A stretch of DNA of 45,996 nucleotides from Thermoflexus hugenholtzii JAD2. Its GTDB lineage: Bacteria > Chloroflexota > Limnocylindria > Limnocylindrales > Limnocylindraceae. Position 1 is the stretch's first letter. Every line of letters begins with the position of its first letter. Positions 1 to 8,526 of this stretch are shown piece by piece. Position numbers and translations under genes: made by a program. A model generated the notes under the pieces. That model was not told the DNA's origin, did not search any database, and saw only the letters and a list, made by a program, of their open reading frames with translations. The stretch lies in NCBI GenBank assembly GCA_945862225.1, contig CAMAXG010000003.1:1-45996 (forward strand), given 5' to 3'.

Positions 1-1
1 G

Positions 2-739
2 GTTACCTACATGCTCGACGGCATCCTCGACCATCGCGATAGCAACGGTGGAGGCGGACGCATTAGTGATGGCGATACGCAGTGGATGACCGCCGGCGGC
101 GGCATCTTGCACATCGAGACACCACCAGAGTTCTTGGTCGCGAGCGGCGGCCTCTTTCACGGATTCCAACTCTGGGTGAATCTGCCGCGCGCCAAGAAGT
201 GGTCGCCACCCGCCTACCAAGACATCCGTTCAAGCGAGGTAAAACTGCTCGCCTCCCCCGATGGCGGCACCCTCCTGCGCTTGATTGCTGGTGATGTTGG
301 TGGCCACAGCGGACCTGGCTCCACACAAACGCCGATCGCCCTGGTGCACGCAACGCTGCAGCCTGGTGCCGAGCTCGACCTGCCGTGGCGCCCCGACTTC
401 AATGCACTCGTCTACGCCCTCTCTGGCCGCGGCACTGTTGGCGCCGAGCGCGTCGGTATTCAGGCAGGGCAGCTCGCCGTCTACGGCGCGGGTGATCGCA
501 TCGTCGTCAAGGCCTCCGAGCATCAGGACCAGCGCACCCCTGCACTCGACGTGCTGATCCTTGGCGGGCTCCCAATCAAGGAGCCGGTTGCTTGGCTCGG
601 ACCATTCGTCATGAACACGCGCGACGAGGTGGTCCAGGCCTTCGAGGATTACCAGGCTGGAAAGCTCGGCGTGATCCCCGCCGCCCATAGCAATCCACAC
701 AACACACCAACGAGCGTCGTGGAGTCGGGGCACGAGTAG
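2..739 (+). CDS. Pirin family protein, 5'-truncated at window edge
   Basis: Open frame runs from base 2 (VTYMLDGILDHRDSNGGGG...DTQWMTAGGGILHIE), the typical pirin cupin core; upstream start lies outside the window. Confidence 0.9.
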   Translation, partial: VTYMLDGILDHRDSNGGGGRISDGDTQWMTAGGGILHIETPPEFLVASGGLFHGFQLWVNLPRAKKWSPPAYQDIRSSEVKLLASPDGGTLLRLIAGDVGGHSGPGSTQTPIALVHATLQPGAELDLPWRPDFNALVYALSGRGTVGAERVGIQAGQLAVYGAGDRIVVKASEHQDQRTPALDVLILGGLPIKEPVAWLGPFVMNTRDEVVQAFEDYQAGKLGVIPAAHSNPHNTPTSVVESGHE

Positions 740-741
740 GG

Positions 742-1389
742 GTGGAGATCTTTCTCCTTGGCGCCGCACTCGCCTTCTCCATCAATATTGAACTCGGTGT
801 CGTCAACGTCATGATCGTGCGCACCGCGATCGATCGTGGAGCATGGCCCGCCCTTCTCATCGGCCTCGGCTCTTGTATCGGCGATGTGATCTGGGCCTGT
901 GCTGGCGCACTCGGAATCAGCGCCCTACTTCAGTGGCCACCCGCGGCCTGGGTGCTCTGGCTCGGCGGCAGCGCCATCCTCTGCTGGTTCGCCGCTGCCG
1001 CGCTGCGCGACGCTGTGCGCGGCGGCTCAATTGATGACTCATCACCACTCCGTCGCGCCACCGGGCTGCGTGCCGTCGGGCTTGGCCTTGGCGTTGCCCT
1101 CAGCTCTCCTACGTTGATCTTGTGGACCGCCACCGTCGGCGGCAGCGTCGTCGCCTCGCAGGCAACGAGCATCGCCGGATTCATCCCATTCATCTCTGGA
1201 TTCGCAACGGCGGCGGTGTTGCACTCTGTTGTGCTCGCCGGCGTAGTCGGCGCAACGCGTCGCTTCACTGGACCGCGTACGATTCGCGCTGTCGCACTGA
1301 TCTCTGCACTGATGTTTGCCGCGTTCGCGATTGGAATCTTTGTTGACGGTGCAAACCGTCTTGCGTTGCCACTGCTCGCGGGGAACTAG
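742..1389 (+). CDS. LysE/RhtB family translocator
   Basis: GTG start 2 nt after pirin stop; hydrophobic multi-TM protein with a LysE-like N-terminus and central SSPTLILW segment. Confidence 0.75.
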   Translation: MEIFLLGAALAFSINIELGVVNVMIVRTAIDRGAWPALLIGLGSCIGDVIWACAGALGISALLQWPPAAWVLWLGGSAILCWFAAAALRDAVRGGSIDDSSPLRRATGLRAVGLGLGVALSSPTLILWTATVGGSVVASQATSIAGFIPFISGFATAAVLHSVVLAGVVGATRRFTGPRTIRAVALISALMFAAFAIGIFVDGANRLALPLLAGN

Positions 1390-1399
1390 TCCGAGCGCG

Positions 1400-1927
1400 T
1401 CACGAGTTGATCGGCTCCGCGTTTTTCGCTGCGATTTTTAGGAGGTCTTTCGTGAAGCGCTCCATCTCGCTGACGGGGAGTGCGCCACCGAATCGTTCCG
1501 CAACTGCTGCGAGGTGCCCCGGCGCAACAGCCTTGAACGTTCGCACGCCGAGTGGGGTCAGAGTTGCCCAATGCACGCGACCATCTTCGGTGCAGCGGCG
1601 ACGTGTGACCCACCCATTGATTGCGAGTCGATCAATTCGGCGCGTCAGTCCGCTCTTTGAGATGAGGGCTGCATCGGCAAGTTCGCTCATGCGCAGTCGG
1701 TAGTCCTCAGATCGAACCAACTGCGCCAGCACATCAAAGTCGGCAAGGCTCATCCCTGAACTCTCCATGAGCTCAGCGGAGAGGGCGCGCGTCACGCGGC
1801 CGTAGGCCGTGAGCAGCGCGATCCAGGCTTTCGCAACCGTGGGGTCGAGCAGCTTCGACGCGTCGGTACCAAGCACTGCGGAGAGTGCTTCAATTTCGGC
1901 GCTGACGGGTTTGTTCGTTGTTGCCAT
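1400..1927 (-). CDS. MarR family transcriptional regulator
   Basis: wHTH pattern (LADFDVLAQL...YRLRMSELADAALISKSGLTRRIDRLAINGWVTRRRCTEDGR). ORF extends to 1951; MATTNKP start at 1927 preferred. Confidence 0.85.
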   Translation of the reverse strand: MATTNKPVSAEIEALSAVLGTDASKLLDPTVAKAWIALLTAYGRVTRALSAELMESSGMSLADFDVLAQLVRSEDYRLRMSELADAALISKSGLTRRIDRLAINGWVTRRRCTEDGRVHWATLTPLGVRTFKAVAPGHLAAVAERFGGALPVSEMERFTKDLLKIAAKNAEPINS

Positions 1928-1930
1928 TGC

Positions 1931-1986
1931 TTGCAATAGTTGCACTTGCAATCATTTTGGTCAAGGGGTATGGTTGCGTCTGCAAC
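1931..1986. promoter_or_regulatory. Putative promoter/operator between MarR gene and LUD gene
   Basis: TTGCAA at 1931-1936 and 1946-1951; the second is followed by N17 and TATGGT (1969-1974); perfect GTTGC-N4-GCAAC at 1973-1986. Confidence 0.5.
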
Positions 1987-2029
1987 TACCTGCGCGCTCG
2001 CACGGGGGTTGAGTTGAAGGAGGTCCACG

Positions 2030-2641
2030 ATGTCAGCAGCACGATTCAAGGAAGTGGCAGATAGCGCCAAGATCGATCGCGCCGTAGCGGCGCTCAATAA
2101 GCGCGGCTTCTCCGCGAAGGTCGTTGCCAACGGCGCCGCCGCCAAGGATGCAGTGCTCGCGCTGATTCCTGCCGGCTCGGAGGTCTTCACCTTCACCTCA
2201 GCGACGCTCGACACCGTTGGCCTCACCCAGGCGCTGAACGCAGCTCCGTACAAGAGCCTGCGCGACAAGATGTACGCCCTCGACCGCAACACGCAGAGCG
2301 CCGAAATGCGCGCCATCGGTTCGGCTCCAGCATTTGCCGTGGGTAGCGTGCACGCCATTACCGAAACGGGCGAACTGATGTTGGCCTCTGCAACCGGCTC
2401 ACAGCTTCCAGCGTATGCCTACGGTGCAGGCCACGTGGTCTTCGTCGTTGGCGCACAGAAGATCGTGAAGGATCTTGCCGAGGCAACGGAGCGGATCGCT
2501 ACCTATACCCTGCCGCTCGAAGATGTTCGCGCGCAGGCCGCCTACGGCGTAAACAGTGCCATCAACAAGACATTGACCCTTCACGGCGAGTTTCCAGGTC
2601 GCATTGACGTGGTGATTGTTGCCGAAGAGCTCGGCTTCTAA
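2030..2641 (+). CDS. LUD domain (LutC/YkgG-like) protein
   Basis: 203 aa, SD AAGGAGG; NKRGFSAKVVANGAAAKDAVLALIPAGSEVFTFTSATLDTVGL resembles LUD_dom. Confidence 0.75.
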   Translation: MSAARFKEVADSAKIDRAVAALNKRGFSAKVVANGAAAKDAVLALIPAGSEVFTFTSATLDTVGLTQALNAAPYKSLRDKMYALDRNTQSAEMRAIGSAPAFAVGSVHAITETGELMLASATGSQLPAYAYGAGHVVFVVGAQKIVKDLAEATERIATYTLPLEDVRAQAAYGVNSAINKTLTLHGEFPGRIDVVIVAEELGF

Positions 2642-3051
2642 TGCTGGCCGCAGTCAATCGCGGCGCAGCACTCGCCGCAATCGGCAATCTTGCTCTGTGG
2701 ATCGCGGTCTCGATCGTCGGCATTGTGCCGCCGATTGGAGAATCGGTCCCGACGGTCGCTGGCGTTGCGTTTGCGTCTGCCGGCGGCGTTGCTGCGGCCA
2801 GCCTCGTGGCGCGGATCTTTGTCGGCACATGGCGCCGCTACATTTGGGATCGCGCTGCACTTGTCGTCTTGCTGATGTCGTTCGGCTCGCCGCTCGGCTT
2901 GGCTCTGGGAGTGATTCCAGTTTCGCCAATTGATCCAACAAACGAGCTGTTGATTTCGTTCAAGGATGGGATCGCGCTGATCTATGCCGTGATGCATGTC
3001 ACGACGTACCTCGCGGTGCAGCGTACGGTTGCCAAAGAGTTCAGTGCGTAA
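2641..3051 (+). CDS. Small integral membrane protein, unknown function
   Basis: TAATG overlap with upstream gene; several hydrophobic segments. Confidence 0.6.
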   Translation: MLAAVNRGAALAAIGNLALWIAVSIVGIVPPIGESVPTVAGVAFASAGGVAAASLVARIFVGTWRRYIWDRAALVVLLMSFGSPLGLALGVIPVSPIDPTNELLISFKDGIALIYAVMHVTTYLAVQRTVAKEFSA

Positions 3052-3128
3052 GTTCGCTTGAGAAGTGGGGCTGACCCGCTTGGGGCGATCCATCGCACTA
3101 TCAACGGCGCTCCGCTACGCTGCTGGGC

Positions 3129-3974
3129 ATGAGCTTTGATCCGCTTGGTCCACTACACGCGCAACCGCGACTGGTCACCTTCATGACCGACTTCGGCCTG
3201 CGCGACCCCTCCGCCGGGGTCCTTTCGGGCGTGGTGCTCGGGATCGCCCCAGATGCGCGAACCCTTGACCTCACCCACGCGATCCCCCCCTATGACGTGG
3301 AGGCGGGGGCTGAGGCGCTCGTCGAGTCGCTCGTGCACCTGCCAATCGGCGCCCATGTGGCGGTGGTGGATCCGGGCGTGGGCACCCAGCGCCGACCGAT
3401 CGCCATTCGCTGCGGGCGTGGTGATGCCCTGATCGGCCCAGACAACGGACTCCTGCTCCCTGCCGCAGCGGCGCTTGGCGGCGCGGTGGCAGCGGTCATC
3501 CTTGATGACGAGCGCTGGTGGGGCTCGAGCCGCTCACACACCTTCCACGGCCGCGACCTCTTTGCGCCAGTCGCAGCGCACCTCGCCGCGGGCATCCCCT
3601 TCGGCGACCTCGGTACGCCGATCTCCCCCAGCGACCTTGTCCCCGCATCCAAGCTGCCGATTGAGATCGGCGCCGGTGTCTTGAACACATCAGTTCGCAT
3701 CGTGGATGGTTTCGGCACGTTGGTGCTCACGGGCGATCGCCAAGCCATTGAAGCGTCAGTTGGTGCCCTGACCGCCGGGGAGCCGCTCAAGATCAGTGTT
3801 GGCGACAAGCAGCTGACAACCGTCTGGGCCAACCGCTTCGGCGACGTGCCTGAGCAGGAGCCCCTCTGCTACATCGACTCGGCTGGGCGGCTCGCGCTGG
3901 CAATCAACCGTGGCAGCGCCGCCGAGCGATATGGTGCAGTTCGCCGAACTCCTGTGGTGATTACCCGCGCATAG
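3129..3974 (+). CDS. SAM hydroxide adenosyltransferase / SAM-dependent chlorinase-fluorinase family (DUF62)
   Basis: TFMTDFGLRDPSAGVLSGV..., VVDPGVGTQRRPIAI, GPDNGLLLPAA motifs. Confidence 0.92.
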   Translation: MSFDPLGPLHAQPRLVTFMTDFGLRDPSAGVLSGVVLGIAPDARTLDLTHAIPPYDVEAGAEALVESLVHLPIGAHVAVVDPGVGTQRRPIAIRCGRGDALIGPDNGLLLPAAAALGGAVAAVILDDERWWGSSRSHTFHGRDLFAPVAAHLAAGIPFGDLGTPISPSDLVPASKLPIEIGAGVLNTSVRIVDGFGTLVLTGDRQAIEASVGALTAGEPLKISVGDKQLTTVWANRFGDVPEQEPLCYIDSAGRLALAINRGSAAERYGAVRRTPVVITRA

Positions 3975-4014
3975 CTCGGTTTCCAGCCACCACCCCCCTG
4001 CTATCCTTCCGCTC

Positions 4015-4098
4015 GTGGGGGCACAACGTCGACGGCGCGCCGCGCGCCGATCACCGCCCCACCGTCGCACTGACGCTGTGTCAGATCGTCGCCAATAG
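4015..4098 (+). CDS. Candidate leaderless Arg-rich leader peptide (MGAQRRRRAARRSPPHRRTDAVSDRRQ)
   Basis: TATCCT (4002-4007) N7 GTG; 27 aa with 10 Arg; ends 22 nt before the ABC transporter SBP start. Confidence 0.35.
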   Translation: MGAQRRRRAARRSPPHRRTDAVSDRRQ

Positions 4099-4120
4099 CG
4101 GCTGTACAGGAGGTATGGAT

Positions 4121-5041
4121 ATGAGCACAACGCGCTCACGCATCGCAATCGGCCAGACCACACGTATGGCGGCCGTGGTCATGGCGATGGCGATGTTCCT
4201 CGCCGCCTGTGGCGGCTCCGCAGCTTCACCATCAGCATCTGTTGACGCTTCATGCGCAAAAGACACGTTGGCACTGAAGACCGCAGGGAAGCTCACCCTC
4301 TCCACTGACAACCCGGCCTACAGCCCGTGGTTCCAGGGTGGTAATGAGGGCGCCACGGTGTGGACCGGTGATTACAACAATGATCCAGTAAAGGGCCAGG
4401 GCTATGAAGGTGCAGTGGCGTACGCCGTTGCCGCCAAGCTCGGATTCACTGCCGACGAGGTTGTGTGGATTCACACCACCTTCGACAATTCGTACGCCCC
4501 TGGGGCAAAGAGCTTCGACCTCTACTTGGCTCAGGTCTCGATTAAGCCAGAGCGCGCAGAGGCCGTAGATTTCAGCAGCGGCTACTACGACGCTGCTCAG
4601 GGTGTGGTGACGATCGAGGGTTCGCCAATTGCTGGTGCCACGAGCATTGCCGATCTAAAGACGGCGAAGCTTGGCGCAATGATCGGCACGACGAGCCTTG
4701 ATGCGATCAGCGAGACCATTAATCCAGACACGGAAGTCGCCGTGTTCAACACGAACGACGAGGCAGTTGCTGCGCTGAATGGCGGCATCATTGACGGCAT
4801 CGTGACCGACGTTCCAACTGCGTTCTACATGCGTGATGCACAGCTCACGGGCGGCATCATCGTTGGGCAGCTCCCTTCAGAGGGTGGCGCACAGGAGCAG
4901 TTCGGCATCGTGATTGAGAAGGACTCAGCACTCACGGCCTGTGTTTCAGCTGCTGTCGACGCCCTAAAGGCTGACGGCACGTTTGCAGCACTGCTCACGG
5001 AGTGGATCGCGGACAAGGCGAGCGCGCCAGTCCTGAAGTAA
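4121..5041 (+). CDS. Amino acid ABC transporter substrate-binding lipoprotein
   Basis: Lipobox-like FLAACGGS; SBP_bac_3-like body (FDLYLAQVSIKPERAEAVDFSSGYY); SD AGGAGG at 4108-4113 is 7 nt from ATG 4121. Confidence 0.88.
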   Translation: MSTTRSRIAIGQTTRMAAVVMAMAMFLAACGGSAASPSASVDASCAKDTLALKTAGKLTLSTDNPAYSPWFQGGNEGATVWTGDYNNDPVKGQGYEGAVAYAVAAKLGFTADEVVWIHTTFDNSYAPGAKSFDLYLAQVSIKPERAEAVDFSSGYYDAAQGVVTIEGSPIAGATSIADLKTAKLGAMIGTTSLDAISETINPDTEVAVFNTNDEAVAALNGGIIDGIVTDVPTAFYMRDAQLTGGIIVGQLPSEGGAQEQFGIVIEKDSALTACVSAAVDALKADGTFAALLTEWIADKASAPVLK

Positions 5042-5053
5042 GCGAATCGCACG

Positions 5054-5860
5054 ATGACGGCGGCGAGGTCAGCCCGTAAGGGAACCCTCGTCGCCGTCAT
5101 CAGCACACTCGTCGTCGCGACACTCGTCGCGATCTCCATCGGCTCATCGCCGAGCTGGCCACTCGTTCAGAAGGCCTTCTTCGACGGAACCTACTTCTCC
5201 TCCTCCCTCCCGGATGTGATTGGCGCATTCGCCATCAACATCCAGCTCTTCGTGCTGGCCGAGATCCTCATCCTGCCGATCGGACTCTTGATTGCACTCG
5301 CGCGATCGATCACCAATCCAGCCTTCACACCGCTGCGGATTTTCGCGACCATCTACACCGACTTCTTCCGTGGTGTGCCGAGCATCTTGCTCATTTACGT
5401 GCTCGGCTTCGGCGTGCCTGCGCTGCGCCTCCCTGGCGTGCCGAAGGAGCCCTTCTTCTGGGCACTCGTCACCTTGGTGCTGATCTACAGCGCCTACGTA
5501 AGCGAGGTCTACCGCGCCGGTATCGAGTCCATTCACCCATCGCAGGAGCGCGCCGCACGTGCGCTCGGCCTGACACGCTTCCAGGCGCTGCGCTACGTCG
5601 TGCTGCCGCAGGCGCTCCGGCGCGTCGTGCCACCGCTGTTGAATGACTTTATCGGCCTGCAGAAGGACACGGCGCTGGTCTCAATTCTCGGTGTCGTGGA
5701 AGCCTTCAAGCAGGCGCAGATCCTGAAGTCAGCCAACTTCAACTTCACCCCACTCATGGTGACCGCGCTGATCTTCTTGGTGATCACGATTCCAATGACG
5801 CGACTCGTTGATTGCCTCGCGGCGAAGGATCGTGCGACGCAGCAGGGAGGTACCCGCTGA
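5054..5860 (+). CDS. Amino acid ABC transporter permease
   Basis: HisM/GlnP-type pattern (YTDFFRGVPSILLIYVLGFG; EVYRAGIESIHPSQERAARALGLTRFQALRYVVLPQALRRVVPPLLNDFI). Confidence 0.95.
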   Translation: MTAARSARKGTLVAVISTLVVATLVAISIGSSPSWPLVQKAFFDGTYFSSSLPDVIGAFAINIQLFVLAEILILPIGLLIALARSITNPAFTPLRIFATIYTDFFRGVPSILLIYVLGFGVPALRLPGVPKEPFFWALVTLVLIYSAYVSEVYRAGIESIHPSQERAARALGLTRFQALRYVVLPQALRRVVPPLLNDFIGLQKDTALVSILGVVEAFKQAQILKSANFNFTPLMVTALIFLVITIPMTRLVDCLAAKDRATQQGGTR

Positions 5861-6642
5861 TGGCCCGCAAGGCGACGAAGCGGGCAGCTGCGCCAGTGCT
5901 GGAGCTGCGCGGCCTCTCGAAGCGCTACGGGCGCCCCCTGGTGCTCGACAAGATTGATCTCTCACTCGCCGAACACGAGGTCGTCTGCCTGATCGGCGCA
6001 TCAGGTTCGGGGAAATCAACGCTGTTGCGCTGCGCCGACCTACTCGAGCCGATTGACGCCGGCAGCATCACGCTCGACGGGGGCACGGTGAGCGCTGATG
6101 ACCGCGATGCAGACGCGACGCGACGTCAGCTCGGGATCGTCTTCCAGGGGTTCAGCCTCTTCCCGCATCTCACCGCCCTGGAGAATGTGGCGCTTGCTCC
6201 GCGCGTAGCGCTCGGCCTGACCACCGCTGCGGCGGAGAAGCGTGCCCGCGCACTCTTGAAGCAGCTCGGGCTTGCCGCAAAAGCGAACGCGTACCCAGAC
6301 AGCCTCTCGGGTGGACAGCAGCAGCGCGTTGCCATTGCGCGTGCATTAGCGACGGAGCCAAAGGTCTTGTTGCTTGATGAGATCACCAGCGCGCTCGACC
6401 CGGTCTTAGTTGCCGATGTGCTTGAAGCGCTGCGCGCACTCGCAAAGGGCGGCATGACGATGCTCATCGCAACGCATGAGATGGCCTTTGCCGCCGACGT
6501 CGCCGATCGCATCTGCTATCTCGAGGGTGGACGAATTGTGGAAGAGGGAAGCCCAGAGAAGATCTTCAAGGCACCACGAGACCCACGAACGCGCGCGTTC
6601 CTGAAGCGGGTGCGCTCTGTTGGGGCAAGCGCCCTTCGCTAA
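5860..6642 (+). CDS. Amino acid ABC transporter ATP-binding protein
   Basis: Walker A GASGSGKST, signature LSGGQQQRVAIARAL, Walker B VLLLDEITSALD; start overlaps permease stop (TGATG). Confidence 0.95.
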   Translation: MARKATKRAAAPVLELRGLSKRYGRPLVLDKIDLSLAEHEVVCLIGASGSGKSTLLRCADLLEPIDAGSITLDGGTVSADDRDADATRRQLGIVFQGFSLFPHLTALENVALAPRVALGLTTAAAEKRARALLKQLGLAAKANAYPDSLSGGQQQRVAIARALATEPKVLLLDEITSALDPVLVADVLEALRALAKGGMTMLIATHEMAFAADVADRICYLEGGRIVEEGSPEKIFKAPRDPRTRAFLKRVRSVGASALR

Positions 6643-6689
6643 GTGCTGGTGGTACGCCACCAATACGTGGGTCGCGATAGGGTGAACTC

Positions 6690-7229
6690 ATGAGCCGTAT
6701 GTATCGCGTCAAGATCGCCGGGCGTTGGACCGAGGCGCCGAAGTGGGCGCTCGACCTCCCCTTTGAAGTTCGACCGATGCGTGGCTTCACTGTTGCTGCA
6801 TGGCCGCACTGGCGCCCAACGCTCGAGCTCCTCGCAAAAGCTACCGCGCGTGCCAAGCGAAAACTTGAGTGGGTGCGCATTCACGACCACACCGGAACGC
6901 GACGTGAACCATCGCATCCGTTTGGTTGGGTGATCACTGAAGCGGGTGAAATGTTCCTCTGCTCGTACGACAAGGGGACCGCGCTGCATGAGCTTGCGCA
7001 CCTCATCAGTGGCGATTCGCATGGTGATGCGTGGGCGCGGAAGTGCTTTGAACTGCATCGCACCTGGTTACGCGGGGCGGCAATTAAGGCGGCTGACCTT
7101 GAGGTGACGCGCTATCTCTCTGGGCGACGTGAGTGGAAACGACGATTTGGCGAGCGTCCACCGAAGCAGCCGGTGCCGAAAAGCTCCTGGGTTAGCGAGG
7201 GTCGACGGGCGGCGGCAGCAGGGCGGTAA
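6690..7229 (+). CDS. SprT/YgjP-like putative zinc metalloprotein, unknown function
   Basis: HELAHLISGDSHGDAWARKCFEL (HExxH plus downstream HG..W); leaderless-type TAGGGT-N6-ATG. Confidence 0.6.
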   Translation: MSRMYRVKIAGRWTEAPKWALDLPFEVRPMRGFTVAAWPHWRPTLELLAKATARAKRKLEWVRIHDHTGTRREPSHPFGWVITEAGEMFLCSYDKGTALHELAHLISGDSHGDAWARKCFELHRTWLRGAAIKAADLEVTRYLSGRREWKRRFGERPPKQPVPKSSWVSEGRRAAAAGR

Positions 7230-8424
7230 GTCGCTGCACATAGGCGGCACCAGCCGCCTCCCAGCTGAGACCGCCCTGAATCGCTGCGAGGCCAGACGCA
7301 ATGCGACTCGCGCGTTCTGCTGGATCTGACGCTAGCCGTCTGATCACAGTGGCAGCCTCCTCAGCACTCCCCGACGCGTAGCGTGCGACCGACTCTTCTG
7401 GGACGAGGTCGTCAAGCGTCTTGAGCCGTGTCCCTAGTACAAGTCGACCACTTGCCATCCCTTCAAACACCTTGTTTGAGATTGAGAGATCGGTGAACTC
7501 GTCGAGACGCGTTGGTGCCAAGGCAATGTCGGCGCCTCGAATGAGCGCCGGCACCGCTTCAAATGGGACACGGCCCAAGAATTCCACCGCATCCGCGACC
7601 CCAAGTTCTGCGGCAAGTGCCTGGAGGGCCTGCTCACGATCGCCGCGTCCCGCAACAACCAGGTGCACTGGAAGCGGTGCTGGCGCAGCGCGCAGGAGCG
7701 CGACGGCGCGAATGATGACGTCGACCTCGTAGATCGGCGTCAGCGCGCCGGTATAGACAAGGCGGACCGTTCCATCTGACATCCAGGTTCGATCGCCTGC
7801 TGTTGCGGCGGCGAATCGTTGCGTCTCGGGAACGTTGAGGAGCACCTCCACCGCATCGGCGCGTCGCGGTGCGATCTTGACTAGACGATCGCGCAGGCGT
7901 GGAGCGGTGACAAAGACCCAATCGGCGATGGCGATGGAGCGGCGTTCAGCGAACGCGACGAACGAGATCAGTGCACGCGCTGTGAAGCGCGTGAGGAGCG
8001 AGCGCGACGATCGCGCGAAGCGCATGCGGAAGAGTTCCGGGGACGCTTCGTGCAGGTCAAGGATCAGGCCGATGCGGTGGCGTCGGCGCAGCGGCACGGC
8101 GGCAAAGACGAGCCAGTCTGGGACGCTGTTGGTATGGACGACGTCGATCGGATGATCGCAGTCGATGCGGAGCAGTTGGCGCGCGGCCAGCACAGCGAAG
8201 CGACCGTACTCAACGACGTAGGTGCTGATCCCCGCCCCTTGGTGCCGCTGAACGGGCTGGCGGTAGAGCTGGGCACCGTCGAGATCACCTCGTGCGGGAT
8301 CGCCGTCGCGCTGCAGGGAGATGATGCTGACCCGCCAACCGGCGGCAACCGCGGCGCGGGCGGCGCGGCGAACGCGCGGATCTTCATCTACGTACGAGTG
8401 CACCACGAGTGCCAGGTGTGGCAT
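7192..8424 (-). CDS. Glycosyltransferase family 4 protein
   Basis: MPHLALVVHSYVDEDPRVRRAARAAVAAGW...FEGMASGRLVLGT; SD GAGGGG before ATG at 8424; longer ORF to 8775 overlaps the divergent gene. Confidence 0.85.
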   Translation of the reverse strand: MPHLALVVHSYVDEDPRVRRAARAAVAAGWRVSIISLQRDGDPARGDLDGAQLYRQPVQRHQGAGISTYVVEYGRFAVLAARQLLRIDCDHPIDVVHTNSVPDWLVFAAVPLRRRHRIGLILDLHEASPELFRMRFARSSRSLLTRFTARALISFVAFAERRSIAIADWVFVTAPRLRDRLVKIAPRRADAVEVLLNVPETQRFAAATAGDRTWMSDGTVRLVYTGALTPIYEVDVIIRAVALLRAAPAPLPVHLVVAGRGDREQALQALAAELGVADAVEFLGRVPFEAVPALIRGADIALAPTRLDEFTDLSISNKVFEGMASGRLVLGTRLKTLDDLVPEESVARYASGSAEEAATVIRRLASDPAERASRIASGLAAIQGGLSWEAAGAAYVQRLTALLPPPVDPR

Positions 8425-8526
8425 GAATCCCCTCGCCTTCTCTGAATAACTCTGGGCGATCGTAGCAGGGGCTCCCCGCGCATCAGGCACGCAGGTGGGG
8501 AGCGAAACCCGTACACTCACCGCCTT

